DNA from: Favolaschia claudopus
Taxonomy: Eukaryota; Basidiomycota; Agaricomycetes; Agaricales; Mycenaceae
Assembly (NCBI GenBank): GCA_037176885.1
Contig: JAWWNJ010000186.1
Location: 333,586 to 397,585 of the forward strand
Direction: 5' to 3'
Length of the DNA: 64,000 nucleotides
The notes under the pieces were generated by a model. The model did no database searches. It saw only the letters and a list, made by a program, of their open reading frames with translations, and had not been told where the DNA came from. Positions 1-8,145 of this stretch are shown here, piece by piece; the stretch's first letter is position 1, and every line of letters begins with the position of its first letter. Made by a program: the position numbers and the translations under genes.

Positions 1-414
1 AAGTGCCATTGTATCGTGACTGTGAACAAATGGAGCTCACAACGGCTTTCTAGAACATGATATGAGGCAGCTACGAGACGGAAATGCTTGGGAGATGGTA
101 AGATCAATAAACTAGATTATTCATCGAAAATATAGCAGGTATAGTATTTCTGGCACTTCCCAGAGGTTTTTAGCAGAGGGAGGGTGTGCATAGGTCTTAA
201 CAAAACGTCCAAAACGCGCTGGAGGGATGAAGAACACGGTCGTTGTTTGGCATTGAATGGTTGCCACGTGATGAAAGCGGAGATTGAAAAGGGCCTCATG
301 GTAAGACCCCCACATCAAAAAGCAGACGTCAGATCAAGGAATATCCTGAGTAACGCGAAGGTTCAAGGGAATTGGTCTACTCTGCCTCTGGGAGACTAGT
401 ACCAACCGAACCTA
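1..414. other. no recognisable gene
   Basis: Short open frames exist on both strands, but none has recognisable motifs or plausible splice structure. I see no repeat ends here. The stretch is the left flank of the dispersed repeat that starts near 415. Confidence 0.4.
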
Positions 415-946
415 ACCCGGACCTTGTCACGGCTGTAACATCATGTGCATTTCTCCACGCCCCAATGGGGCATGACACGTATGCGCGTCGGTGCTGTGGT
501 ACGCAGCGACGACCCACTGTGAAGGCTTCGCAAGCCTAGAGAAGTATTGAAAGACTGCCCAGCCCATAGATCAGTGCTATTTTACGCTTTAGGACCATAA
601 TCATCAAGCAATATTGTGTTCATGGAATAAGTACAGTATCTTCGGCATACGTACTGGTTACGACCCCGCCCAAAGTCCCAGATGCTTCACAGTGGTAGAT
701 ATTAGCCCCGGCAAGTGTAAATGTGGGGTTCCAAGCCCTTTATGCAGCCAACAAGCTCCATATTGGGCTCAAGTTGGACCGCCAAGTTTTCGAACGACGT
801 GTCATTTCCTTATCCGACCGTGTGAACTGGCACGTGTGTCACAGAATCCGAGGTCTTGGATGACAGGCGCCATCAAGTTCAGACTCTATATAATAGATTT
901 ATCGACTATGTATCATAAATCTTGTAGAGTCTGACTTGGTGAGACT
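415..946 (+). repeat. dispersed repeat, copy 1 (inverted partner at 22631-23178)
   Basis: About 530 bp that reappears in opposite orientation at 22631-23178 with only scattered substitutions and small indels over the length I compared by eye. Shared landmarks are the GCCTTCACAGTGGGTCGTCG block, the ATATAGAGTCTGAACTTGAT block and a terminal AGTCTCACCAAGTCAG (reverse sense). The homology ends sharply near ACCCGG on one side and GAGACT on the other. No open frame is conserved between the copies, so this is probably a non-coding mobile sequence or a fragment of a larger element. In copy 2 the outer end continues into GGTTCGACCC, which resembles a Pol III B box; copy 1 has lost it. Confidence 0.8.
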
Positions 947-965
947 GTACCGTTAGGGAACACTG

Positions 966-1013
966 CCACCTGATGAGTCTTTGCAGACGAAACGTTGCGC
1001 CCAAACGTCGTGG
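966..1013 (+). ncRNA. minimal type I hammerhead ribozyme
   Basis: All conserved parts of a hammerhead self-cleaving RNA are present in order. Stem I is CCAC (966-969) with GTGG (1010-1013). The catalytic CTGATGA is at 970-976. Stem II is GTC (977-979) with GAC (986-988), closed by six nucleotides, and includes the conserved G10.1-C11.1 pair. GAAA is at 989-992. Stem III is CGTT (993-996) with AACG (1004-1007), closed by seven nucleotides. U16.1 (1008) pairs with A15.1 (992). The cleavage triplet is GUC, so scission is expected after C1009. Both ends open through stem I, making it type I. Minimal hammerheads of this kind are known from Penelope-like retroelements, retrozymes and fungal viroid-like RNAs; the host element is not identified here. 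A single TTAGGG lies just upstream (953-958). Activity is inferred, not shown. Confidence 0.85.
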
Positions 1014-1553
1014 GTCCCCGCCCGTCTTCTCTCTCTAGCTACTCTCTAGCATATCACCTCTGTGGTCGTCGTCGTCGCTCGCACGGCGCTCCGCGCCGCG
1101 CTCGCTCCTCCTCCTCCCGGGTTAATGCAGCTGTTTGGGGTAGCTTAGCTTGAGACGCCAAAGATGTACAATGTTTATATGCGCAAAATAAAATTTTTGT
1201 GTGTATATGCATAACATTGTGTGCGTGAGAGTCAAATATTGTGTGTGTGGAAGCAACATATTGTGTGTAAAGGTAAGTTTTGTGCGCGCAAAGGTAAGTT
1301 TTGTATGCGCGCACCAAATTTTGTGTAAAATAATAAGTGTACAAAGTGACCGCCATAGAATTGCGAAAATATTGATTGGACAGGATCTACAATATTGACC
1401 TCAGACAGATCAGAATTCAAATAAAATCGGAAACAACATCGAATGGCCAAAAGTCCGAAGGGGGTCATGTATTTACTTATTAGAGTGTATTTGCAGCCCT
1501 TTTTGAAAGTTTTTCCGCGAGATCTCACAAAATGATAAGCGAGTTTCAGAAAA
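1014..1553. other. non-coding, low-complexity stretch
   Basis: It begins with a CT-rich and CG-rich segment (1025-1130). Positions 1195-1345 follow, composed of irregular repeats of TTGTGTG and GTAAGTTTTG units. No gene is recognisable. Positions 1508-1550 resemble, in part directly and in part inverted, positions 1965-2013 (shared CTCACAAAAT and AAGCGAG blocks), so a decayed larger inverted-repeat element may surround the MITE that starts at 1554. Confidence 0.4.
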
Positions 1554-1766
1554 TAGAGGGTTTGCGATGAGCCATTGGAGCCATTGAATGGCTGACGATT
1601 TCCCGATTAGGGAACTTTGATGGCTCAAAAATTGATGTCAAATTATACAAGAGGCGCCTGGAATGAAGTTTGGATGCTGAGACCAGGGTTAACCTTTGTC
1701 AATGTGCCTGGATTTCGACTTTTGTGTAGCCATTAGCCATCCAATGGCTGCATCGCAAACTCGCTA
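1554..1766. mobile_element. TIR element (MITE), TAGAG..GTTTGCG family
   Basis: About 213 bp bounded by TA dinucleotides. The left end TAGAGGGTTTGCGATGAGCC is matched, inverted, by the right end reading GCATCGCAAACTCGCTA. The interior is non-coding. An internal segment (GATTTCCCGATTAGG onward) is recognisably homologous to 45930-46090, so these are two members of one family. TA target duplication and short TIRs suggest mobilisation by a Tc1/mariner-type transposase; no such enzyme is encoded in the window. Confidence 0.75.
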
Positions 1767-2521
1767 ATGATCGCAAAGCTTTGGCCAACCTTGGTCGCGC
1801 TTCAACTCAATTTCGCACCTGCCTCCTTGGTTCAAAAGCAGGTGCAACGGATTCACCGTTGCCGCAGGTCCTGCGGTGTCTTTTTTTTGGGGTGGGTGGT
1901 CGACGTCGCAAGCAGCGAACAGACGCGTTAGAAAGAGTGCGCAGTGGTGTGGAGCGACCGTGATTGAGCGAGTCTCACAAAATCCTAAGCGAGTCTCGCC
2001 ACGGAAAAATCGTCTTTTGGGAGGTTGCAAATACAGTCGAACCTCTCGTAACCCATACTCCTATCAAGCCATACCCCCTCTTAACCCATAGAAATCTTGA
2101 AAAACCATGGTGGTTTGCAGGGAAATTCCCTAATTTTCCGGTAACCCATAACCCATAGCCATTTGAGTCGAAAACCCATAGTGAACATGCCCTAAAATGG
2201 CAATTTTGGCTCCTCGGACCTCGGTTATTGACGGATTATGTCAGCGGATCCATCGAATATCATGGTCCGACGACGGTTATGAACCATCGGCTCGGTCGGG
2301 AATCTACATCAAGACACAAAAAGTAGTGCGCAAGCCGGTGTGATATTCGCCTATGTTCATCCCGTCACCTCGTTCTCCTTGCATCACAACCCACCTCCGC
2401 ACCACGCCTGGGGCGCTGCTTCCCCCGACGTCAAGAGCATCGCAAGATTTTGTCAGAAGATGTTTGCCTGGAACGCCGCCACTATAGCCTCCAAATTCAG
2501 CACAGCACTATTCCCTGGTGT

Positions 2522-2562
2522 CTACGGTAAGCGGATTGGTCGTGGTTCGATTTCCGCGGCCA
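2522..2562 (+). repeat. SINE-like fragment with B-box-like motif
   Basis: The segment ACGGTAAGCGGATTGGTCG, followed by GTGGTTCGATTTCCGC, recurs in reverse orientation at 6163-6199. The second part can form a T-arm-like hairpin and resembles the Pol III B box (GGTTCGANTCC). This suggests a tRNA-derived short repeat, but no convincing A box is visible in this copy. Confidence 0.4.
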
Positions 2563-2589
2563 CTGCCGGGTGTCGCACTGTGGAACGAT

Positions 2590-2660
2590 CATGTCAAGGA
2601 CGATGAAGAGCTCGTCGAGAGGCTGTGCTTCTTGGCGTCCTCTTCATCGTTCTTGACATG
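2590..2660. repeat. hairpin with 21-nt arms
   Basis: CATGTCAAGGACGATGAAGA, at 2590, is repeated in inverted form at 2640-2660 with one mismatch, separated by 29 nt. The arms are long enough to form a stable stem in RNA. No gene or TIR element explains it. Confidence 0.6.
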
Positions 2661-2730
2661 AGCTCATCTGCGCCGACAAGGATTATTGAGATCAGCTCAG
2701 CGGGGAACCCTCAATTGACTGCTATATAGG

Positions 2731-3270
2731 TACAGTCGCAAACCCCGAAGCGAAACGGCACTAGGAAGCGAAACACTCGCCGAACACAAGGTTAGCGCTT
2801 TCCCCCTGGGCCGAATCTTTGCATGTAGGTACCCCACTATCTGAGCACCCAAACCACAAAAGGAATTGTGTTGAAAGTCCTCTCGCCGCCGGCAATGGCC
2901 CTTGTTTGTTTCAGCTTTGTTTATGCCGGCAGATGCACCAATGCGAAATATTATTTCTTCTCTGGAATTGTGGCCGGTGACATACGGTAGTAGTCATTTT
3001 GAGGCGGATTGCATCGAAAGTACTGCGATTTGCGCGAGAATGGCTCAATTTGTTGTGTTTTGTAGTGTTTCGCTATCACGTTATTTGGCGATATTTGACT
3101 CGCCCTCGTTCTCAACGAAAACATAGTCGATTCACTTGATTCTTGATTGTAAGTGGTAGCCAGGGGAATAAACTATAGGTCTATAACAAACGCCACCCGT
3201 TTCCGCTTCCTAGTCCACCCAAAATCAAGGGAAAAATGCTAAACGTTTCGCTTCGGGGTTTGCGACTGCA
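2731..3270. mobile_element. TIR element (MITE), CAGTCG family
   Basis: 540 bp with 25-bp termini: CAGTCGCAAACCCCGAAGCG at the left and its inverse at the right (3244-3268). The left flank carries the expected TA; at the right the dinucleotide reads CA, a likely point mutation. The ends resemble those of the element at 6486-7202 (CAGTCGTAAACTGGGAAGCG), so the two belong to one family. No credible open frame lies inside. Confidence 0.8.
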
Positions 3271-3293
3271 AATGGTATCTGAGAGTATTTATA

Positions 3294-4081
3294 CTAGAGT
3301 TCTATCACATCTGCGATGGGTTGGGCCATCTGCTGGAATACACCCCATGCTGTTTCCAACGACAACGTAGGTTTACCAATGTGCAAATAAACTTGTTCGG
3401 CCAGCCCCGCAAATTCCAAAGTGAACCAAGATAAGTGAGATCCCCGCGAACCAACTTCTTCTGTCAACATCTGGCGCACGTCATCTACTGCCGGGGGAAC
3501 TGAGATACGGCAATCAATGCCCCCGAAATTCTTGGGATGTGCAAATGCGTCGGCGGGGACATGGCCTGTAGGTATATTCTTCTCTATCTGAACGCGAACA
3601 CGGTGATGATTCCACCAGAGCCGAAATTTATCCAGTTTTGCTTGCAACAAAGGTACGAAGATCCAATAGAACAGTGATCCTCAGTTTAAAATTCTGTTAG
3701 CACCTCCACAATATATCCCAAGGCAACGACTCACACATCAAAATCAATCTCAGGGCTGCAAACTTACCACCAGCGGCTTCAATGAAATCCAGAAACAAGT
3801 GGCCAATGGCGGCAGCCGTGCGACTATTTGGGACGAAACTCATGAGAGGTATGTCGTCACTTCCACTTGTCCTTATAACCGTAAATTGGAAGACCAATAT
3901 CACCCATATCTAGTGCCTGCTTTCCAAGCTTCTCGTGCCCGTCGGATGATATCTCATGGAATGGTCCGCAAGCATTCAACCCAGTACGAGGTATGGGTGA
4001 TTTCTTGTTACCGGGAAATCGATTTTCAAATCCCAACGGAAAGTGTTCTCGCATAATCTGGCGAATTTTTTTTGGAATCAA
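3294..4081 (-). pseudogene. integrase-core family protein, internally deleted
   Basis: Reading leftward from 4081, the frame gives a stretch with SSDGHEKLGKQALDMG and YGYKDKW, then FVPNSRTAAAIGHLFLDF. An intron-like segment follows (GTAAGT.., about 3675-3775). Then comes LFYWIFVPLLQAKLDKFR, WWNHHRVR and PTGHVPADAFAHP up to a stop at 3294. These are the N- and C-terminal thirds of a fungal integrase-core (DDE-type, rve-like) family. The middle third, with the DKGSE and SVHNT motifs seen in the second copy at 42196-42965, is missing, so catalysis is not possible. The family is widespread in agarics and probably transposon-derived; its function is unknown to me. The last 118 residues are the best preserved. 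Confidence 0.7.
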
Positions 4082-4929
4082 TTTATTAAGTAACGTTTCA
4101 TGCCCTTTAGGGCATATGTCGCTACTGCGCCTCTGTGTAGCTAACTATAGGTACTGTGGTAGGTACGGGTATGTAGTCGTGATGAGTAGATAGATCAACA
4201 GATAGTGTCCCCTTCACTGTTCAGGAACACCTGCACTTGTTGGAAGAAAGAATGGCCTTGTCTTATTCGATCCCATGACTCATACGGTTGGCGGGTATAT
4301 TCATTCTCTTCATATACCGTATAATTTCGTTCAATTCGACAAGGGGTGTGACGCGTGACCCCCCGGAACCGATTCGACAAGTCGACAGGAAGAAATTTTT
4401 GCGTGACCAAGCTCAAAATTCGGACGCAAAAATTCCTAGAACCCCAAAATCCTCTCTTTTTTGCACAATTTTGGCGCTTTGGTGCTCACCGTGACGCCGG
4501 AGACATTCGACAACAGCCCTTGTGACGCGGGACCAAAACGCAAAGTTCGGATCGACACTGGGGTGCGTGACGCGGGACATCCGAATTGATTGAAATTGTA
4601 CGGTATTTCTCCTGTGCTGACTCGAATTCTGATCTAGAAACAGTGGTATTGGTGACTTCGGCCTTGAAGGAATCAACTCCTTTATTCGAGACCATAGCTG
4701 TGGCGATGTTTGTAATCGACTTGCACTAGATGAAGTCGCGCCCTTGATTTTTGGACACCTCCCGTAACGAAGAACAAGACAACTCACCATCTCCGGAATT
4801 AGCCAATGGAGAGGGAGAGGACAATGTTGATTAATTGAAAGCGTAGATATTTTCGAGCTCAAAAATAAAGCCTTACACGTACAATACATAATTCATTTTA
4901 ATGCATCGACTGGTACAATATCGATGGCA
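4082..4929. other. intergenic, no recognised gene
   Basis: Short open frames on the minus strand (4413-4889) show no family motifs. Positions 4624-4652 are a perfect 29-bp inverted match to 54043-54071, next to the Gypsy-type gag remnant, and may be a scrap of the same retroelement. Confidence 0.35.
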
Positions 4930-5617
4930 TACAGTGGTGGCAAATAGAAATTGCCGTGGCTTTTCGGTGAAATCTGGCTGTATACTTCACCGAATGACCT
5001 CAAATAAAATGTAGAGATGGGTATGTGATACTTCTGTACCTCTTAGAACACTCAGCAATATATTATGCCCTGAGAATGCATCAATCATAGGATGATTTCC
5101 GATTTTTGCCATATTCGGAAAAACACAATGAGGGTTCAGCGAAAAGGTGTCATAATAGGATGAAAGTACTTGAAAAACAGTCCTAGTTTCCACTTTGGTT
5201 GAATGGAATTGACCCTCATTTGGGCTCACAGCAGCCGCTCAAAGTTGGCTATTTTCACACAAAATAGCTGAAAATGCAGAGAAAATAGCTAAAAGGACCA
5301 ACTTCAAGCAGCCGTTGCGAGCTCAAATGAGGTTCAATTCCAGTCAATCAAAGTGATAACTAGCATTGTTTTTCAAGTACTTTCATCCTATTATGACACT
5401 TTTTTGCTGAGGATACATTGAGCTTTTCCAGATATGGCAATAATCAGAAACTGTCCTGTTATTGATGCATTGTCAGGGCATAATATATAGCTGAGTGTTC
5501 TAAGTGGTACAGTAGTATCATATATTTATCTCTACATTTTATTTCAGGTCATTCGGTGAAGTATACAGCAAGATTTTGGCCAAAAAGCCACGGCAATTTC
5601 TATTTGCCACCACTGTA
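4930..5617. mobile_element. foldback TIR element, nearly complete palindrome
   Basis: 688 bp bounded by TA. The left end ACAGTGGTGGCAAATAGAAA and the right end are exact inversions. The inverted homology continues almost to the centre: CATTCGGTGAAGTATAC, CATAATATATT, TCATAATAGGATGAAAGTAC and the AGCAGCCG/AGTTGG blocks are all matched. This leaves arms of about 330 bp and a loop of roughly 20 nt. CAGTGG termini with a TA duplication suit a Tc1/mariner-like (pogo/Fot1-type) source. No protein is encoded. If transcribed it would give a long double-stranded hairpin suitable for small-RNA production. Confidence 0.85.
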
Positions 5618-6162
5618 ACACCAAACCTCGCTATTTTTTGGTGCAAATCTCTGACAGTAACTGTTGTTGATAACTCTACTCATATACTTCACTGTGCAAA
5701 GGAAGGGTCATGAAATTCATGATGTTGTTGGCCATGAAAATCCTGACATTATGTCCAGGAATTCATGATGAATCGCCTGGAAATTGCTAACGAAACATCA
5801 TGGAGTCGTTTGAGAAGGAGGCGGAAGAAAGGAAATGTCGGAGGTGAGCACGTGATCGCGTTGTAAATTGATCTGTTGGCTTCGGTGCGCAGTGATTGAC
5901 AAATTTCAAATGCACATGGCAATTTGGTGCTTGGTTCTTTGGTTTTTCTTCGCAGAGTTCCCTTGCGGGCCAATACTTATTGCGAGCTCTGCACTCAAAA
6001 TTATTTTTCACTACATCTTAAACCGCCATACACCCTCCATAATCATTTTTTAGGTGTGTTGCTGCCCGATAACAAGGCCTAATAACCCCTAGTGTCCGAA
6101 GCCGCATGCACAACTGGAGCAAACATCAGAGATCACTGTGACCCATGTGTCACACCATCCCT
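5618..6162. other. intergenic, no recognised gene
   Basis: Short overlapping open frames on both strands (5749-6053) have no recognisable motifs or plausible introns. I see no repeat boundaries within this stretch. Confidence 0.35.
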
Positions 6163-6222
6163 GCCGCGGAAATTGAACCGCGACCAATCCGCTTACCGTA
6201 TCACCACCAACCCGGAGTGGGG
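6163..6222 (-). repeat. SINE-like fragment with B-box-like motif
   Basis: On the minus strand this reads CACTCCGGGTTGGTGGTGAT, then ACGGTAAGCGGATTGGTCG, then GCGGTTCAATTTCCGC, the last forming a T-arm-like hairpin. Its right half matches 2522-2562 and its left half matches 10642-10666. Three partial copies suggest a tRNA-derived short interspersed element; the body of the element was not delimited. Confidence 0.45.
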
Positions 6223-6485
6223 TCTTGGTGAGATCAGGCCGAAAGGTTGATTTGAGGCCGTTCAATGAGACCAATTTGATCTCAATTCGATTCCAAATTG
6301 AAGTCTTCTTTCCGAGGCCAAAATGAACTCAGATTTGGTGTCATTCTGAAATGAATTTCAACCTCAGTTTCAGCCCTTGTCCTGTTCTCAGAGGTGACTA
6401 CTTTGTCAAGTTGCTGAGAATTTCTACATAGTTTGGTAGTTACGTACCATAGCAACCTGAGGCAGGTCAGTCGAAATTTGATAAG

Positions 6486-7202
6486 TACAGTCGTAAACTG
6501 GGAAGCGCAACGATTAGCTTTCCCGCGGATCATTCGATGAAAAATGCACCAAAACTCTGGTGCTAGGCTAATAGCCCCGCATCCGTTCCGCAGATTTGTC
6601 AAAAATTCGGGGTCGATACAGTTTGCTTTGAGTGAGTTCAAGGGCCAAAGTTTGGCTCCACCCAAATGGGCCAAATAACGTAGAAGAGCAACAACAGCAA
6701 ACAGAGCTAGAATCCTTCCCCGCAGGTCGCGACAACATAGAGCATGTATATTTAGGCCCTAGAAGTATCATACCACAAATCAAGCATGCACAGAAACACC
6801 AGCTGGTGTTTATATTGCAAGGCAAAATTCACAATTCAGCTGAAAAAATCAAAAATCAGCAACAAACCAGCTGGTTCTAGACCTCCAAAGAAGCTATTCA
6901 GTCCAATTTTTTTGCCAATGGGAAATATGGTTTGTGGGGACTTTTGAGACACCATATTTTCCATGGAGATGTTCAAAGGCTTGGGGAAAACACAAACTTC
7001 CTTCCAAAATTGGGCATTTTCGACAAATTGCGCTCCCACTGCCCAGGGAAGTAATTTTTAGGCTCCCAAAAGTAGTCCATTGAGTTCAGCGACCTCAAAA
7101 ATGGTAGGAGAATGCAAATTCCAGCTCGCCAAAATGTCCGCGGGTACGGAATATGCGTGTTGCTCTTCTACGTTACGTTGCGCTTCCCAGTTTACGACTG
7201 TA
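6486..7202. mobile_element. TIR element (CAGTCG family) with a nested inverted-repeat segment
   Basis: 717 bp bounded by TA, with perfect 25-bp termini CAGTCGTAAACTGGGAAGCG plus CAACG. Inside it a second inverted repeat, TAACGTAGAAGAGCAACA at 6676-6693, is mirrored at 7158-7175, almost touching the right outer terminus. This suggests a second element of about 500 bp inserted into the first. No coding sequence is recognised. It is a sister of the element at 2731-3270. Confidence 0.8.
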
Positions 7203-7904
7203 TAGGATATCTTGAAGATATCCGATATCGGATATTCTTCGAGCGGATCCAAGAATGGTAAATCACCGCGCTTCACTGACTTGTCAAGTTGTCACTGACA
7301 GCTCAGGGTCCAGGCCAAGCCATTGATACTTACAAGAGTGTAAGTACGGGTCAAGGAAACTGTTTTATAGTGTCGCAGGACCGTCCCGAAAATTTGTGTA
7401 ACCAAAGCTAAAGTTCGAAAAAATACTATGACACGCAGCATCGTACACCCCCTACGACGTCCTACGACAGCCAATTCATCGTCCACCTCGTCCACCGTCC
7501 CCCCACGACATCCGTTACATGTCACACGCTGCCGCGTATCACCTCGCTTGCTCGCCACGAGGCATGCCCCGTTCACCTGTACAGTTGGTTCGCCAAACCC
7601 GTCACTTGCGACGAGCCTGCTCCCACATCCATTTCCCTTTCCATTCATCCATCACCGACCCCAGAACCGCGACGTACTGGACCGGCCTGCCCAAAATTCG
7701 AGGCGAGCGGCTAGTGTACCGACGTTGTTGATAGGCCGCCGGGAAACTCGGGGACTTGGGCCCCCCGTTTGTTTAGCTCCTGGCCAGCAAAGACTGGTTA
7801 AACCAAGGTTTTACAGCAGTTTCAGTTTCCGTGGCTCGCTGGCGTGATGGACCCGAGTCGATGGGATCTTGCGATGCGAGCTGGTTGCCTCGCTCAAAGG
7901 CCGA
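7203..7904. other. intergenic, no recognised gene
   Basis: Proline- and arginine-rich open frames (7428-7847) arise from CCN-rich low-complexity sequence and lack any family signature. I do not regard them as genes. Confidence 0.4.
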
Positions 7905-8123
7905 CCTCTTTATGCCCCTTTTCCTTTTCTTTCTCTATGTCCTTATGTCCAGTTACCGTTCCAAGTCGATGGATGCGTTCACCCACCCTCTCCACAACTA
8001 TACTCTACATACCACGGACGAACTTTCACTCTTACCATCCAGTACCTATTCGCCTTCGGGCACCGCGTCTTAGCACTAAGGGTTTTGCTTGTTGCGGAAT
8101 ATAAATGCTGATACAAAAAAAAA
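7905..8123 (+). mobile_element. 5'-truncated LINE, 3' end only
   Basis: The segment aligns with the 3' untranslated part of the LINE on the opposite strand (8146-8367). Shared features include the CCGCGTCTTAG block, the TTGTTGCGG block and the terminal TGCTGATAC followed by an A tail at 8115-8123. It therefore represents the last 220 bp or so of a second, plus-strand insertion of the same family. The two A tails face each other with only about 20 bp between them. Confidence 0.7.
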
Positions 8124-8145
8124 GGTCCGATCGCGTGACTTCATC

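Larger units (their letters stand above)
1767..2730. other. intergenic; repeated AACCCATA units
   Basis: No gene is recognised. Around 2036-2185 the octamer AACCCATA or close variants occur about five times. The block starts with TACAGTCGAACCTCTC, a terminus like those of pogo/Fot1-type elements, so it may be the left end of a decayed TIR element. The right end was not found. Confidence 0.35.

Noticed and set aside
1201..1398. Open frames in the TTGTGTG/GTAAGTTTTG-rich segment
   Set aside because: Simple-sequence origin; no coding features.
7428..7847. 139-aa plus-strand frame
   Set aside because: Low-complexity Pro/Arg/Ser composition, no motif, overlapping similar frames in other phases.
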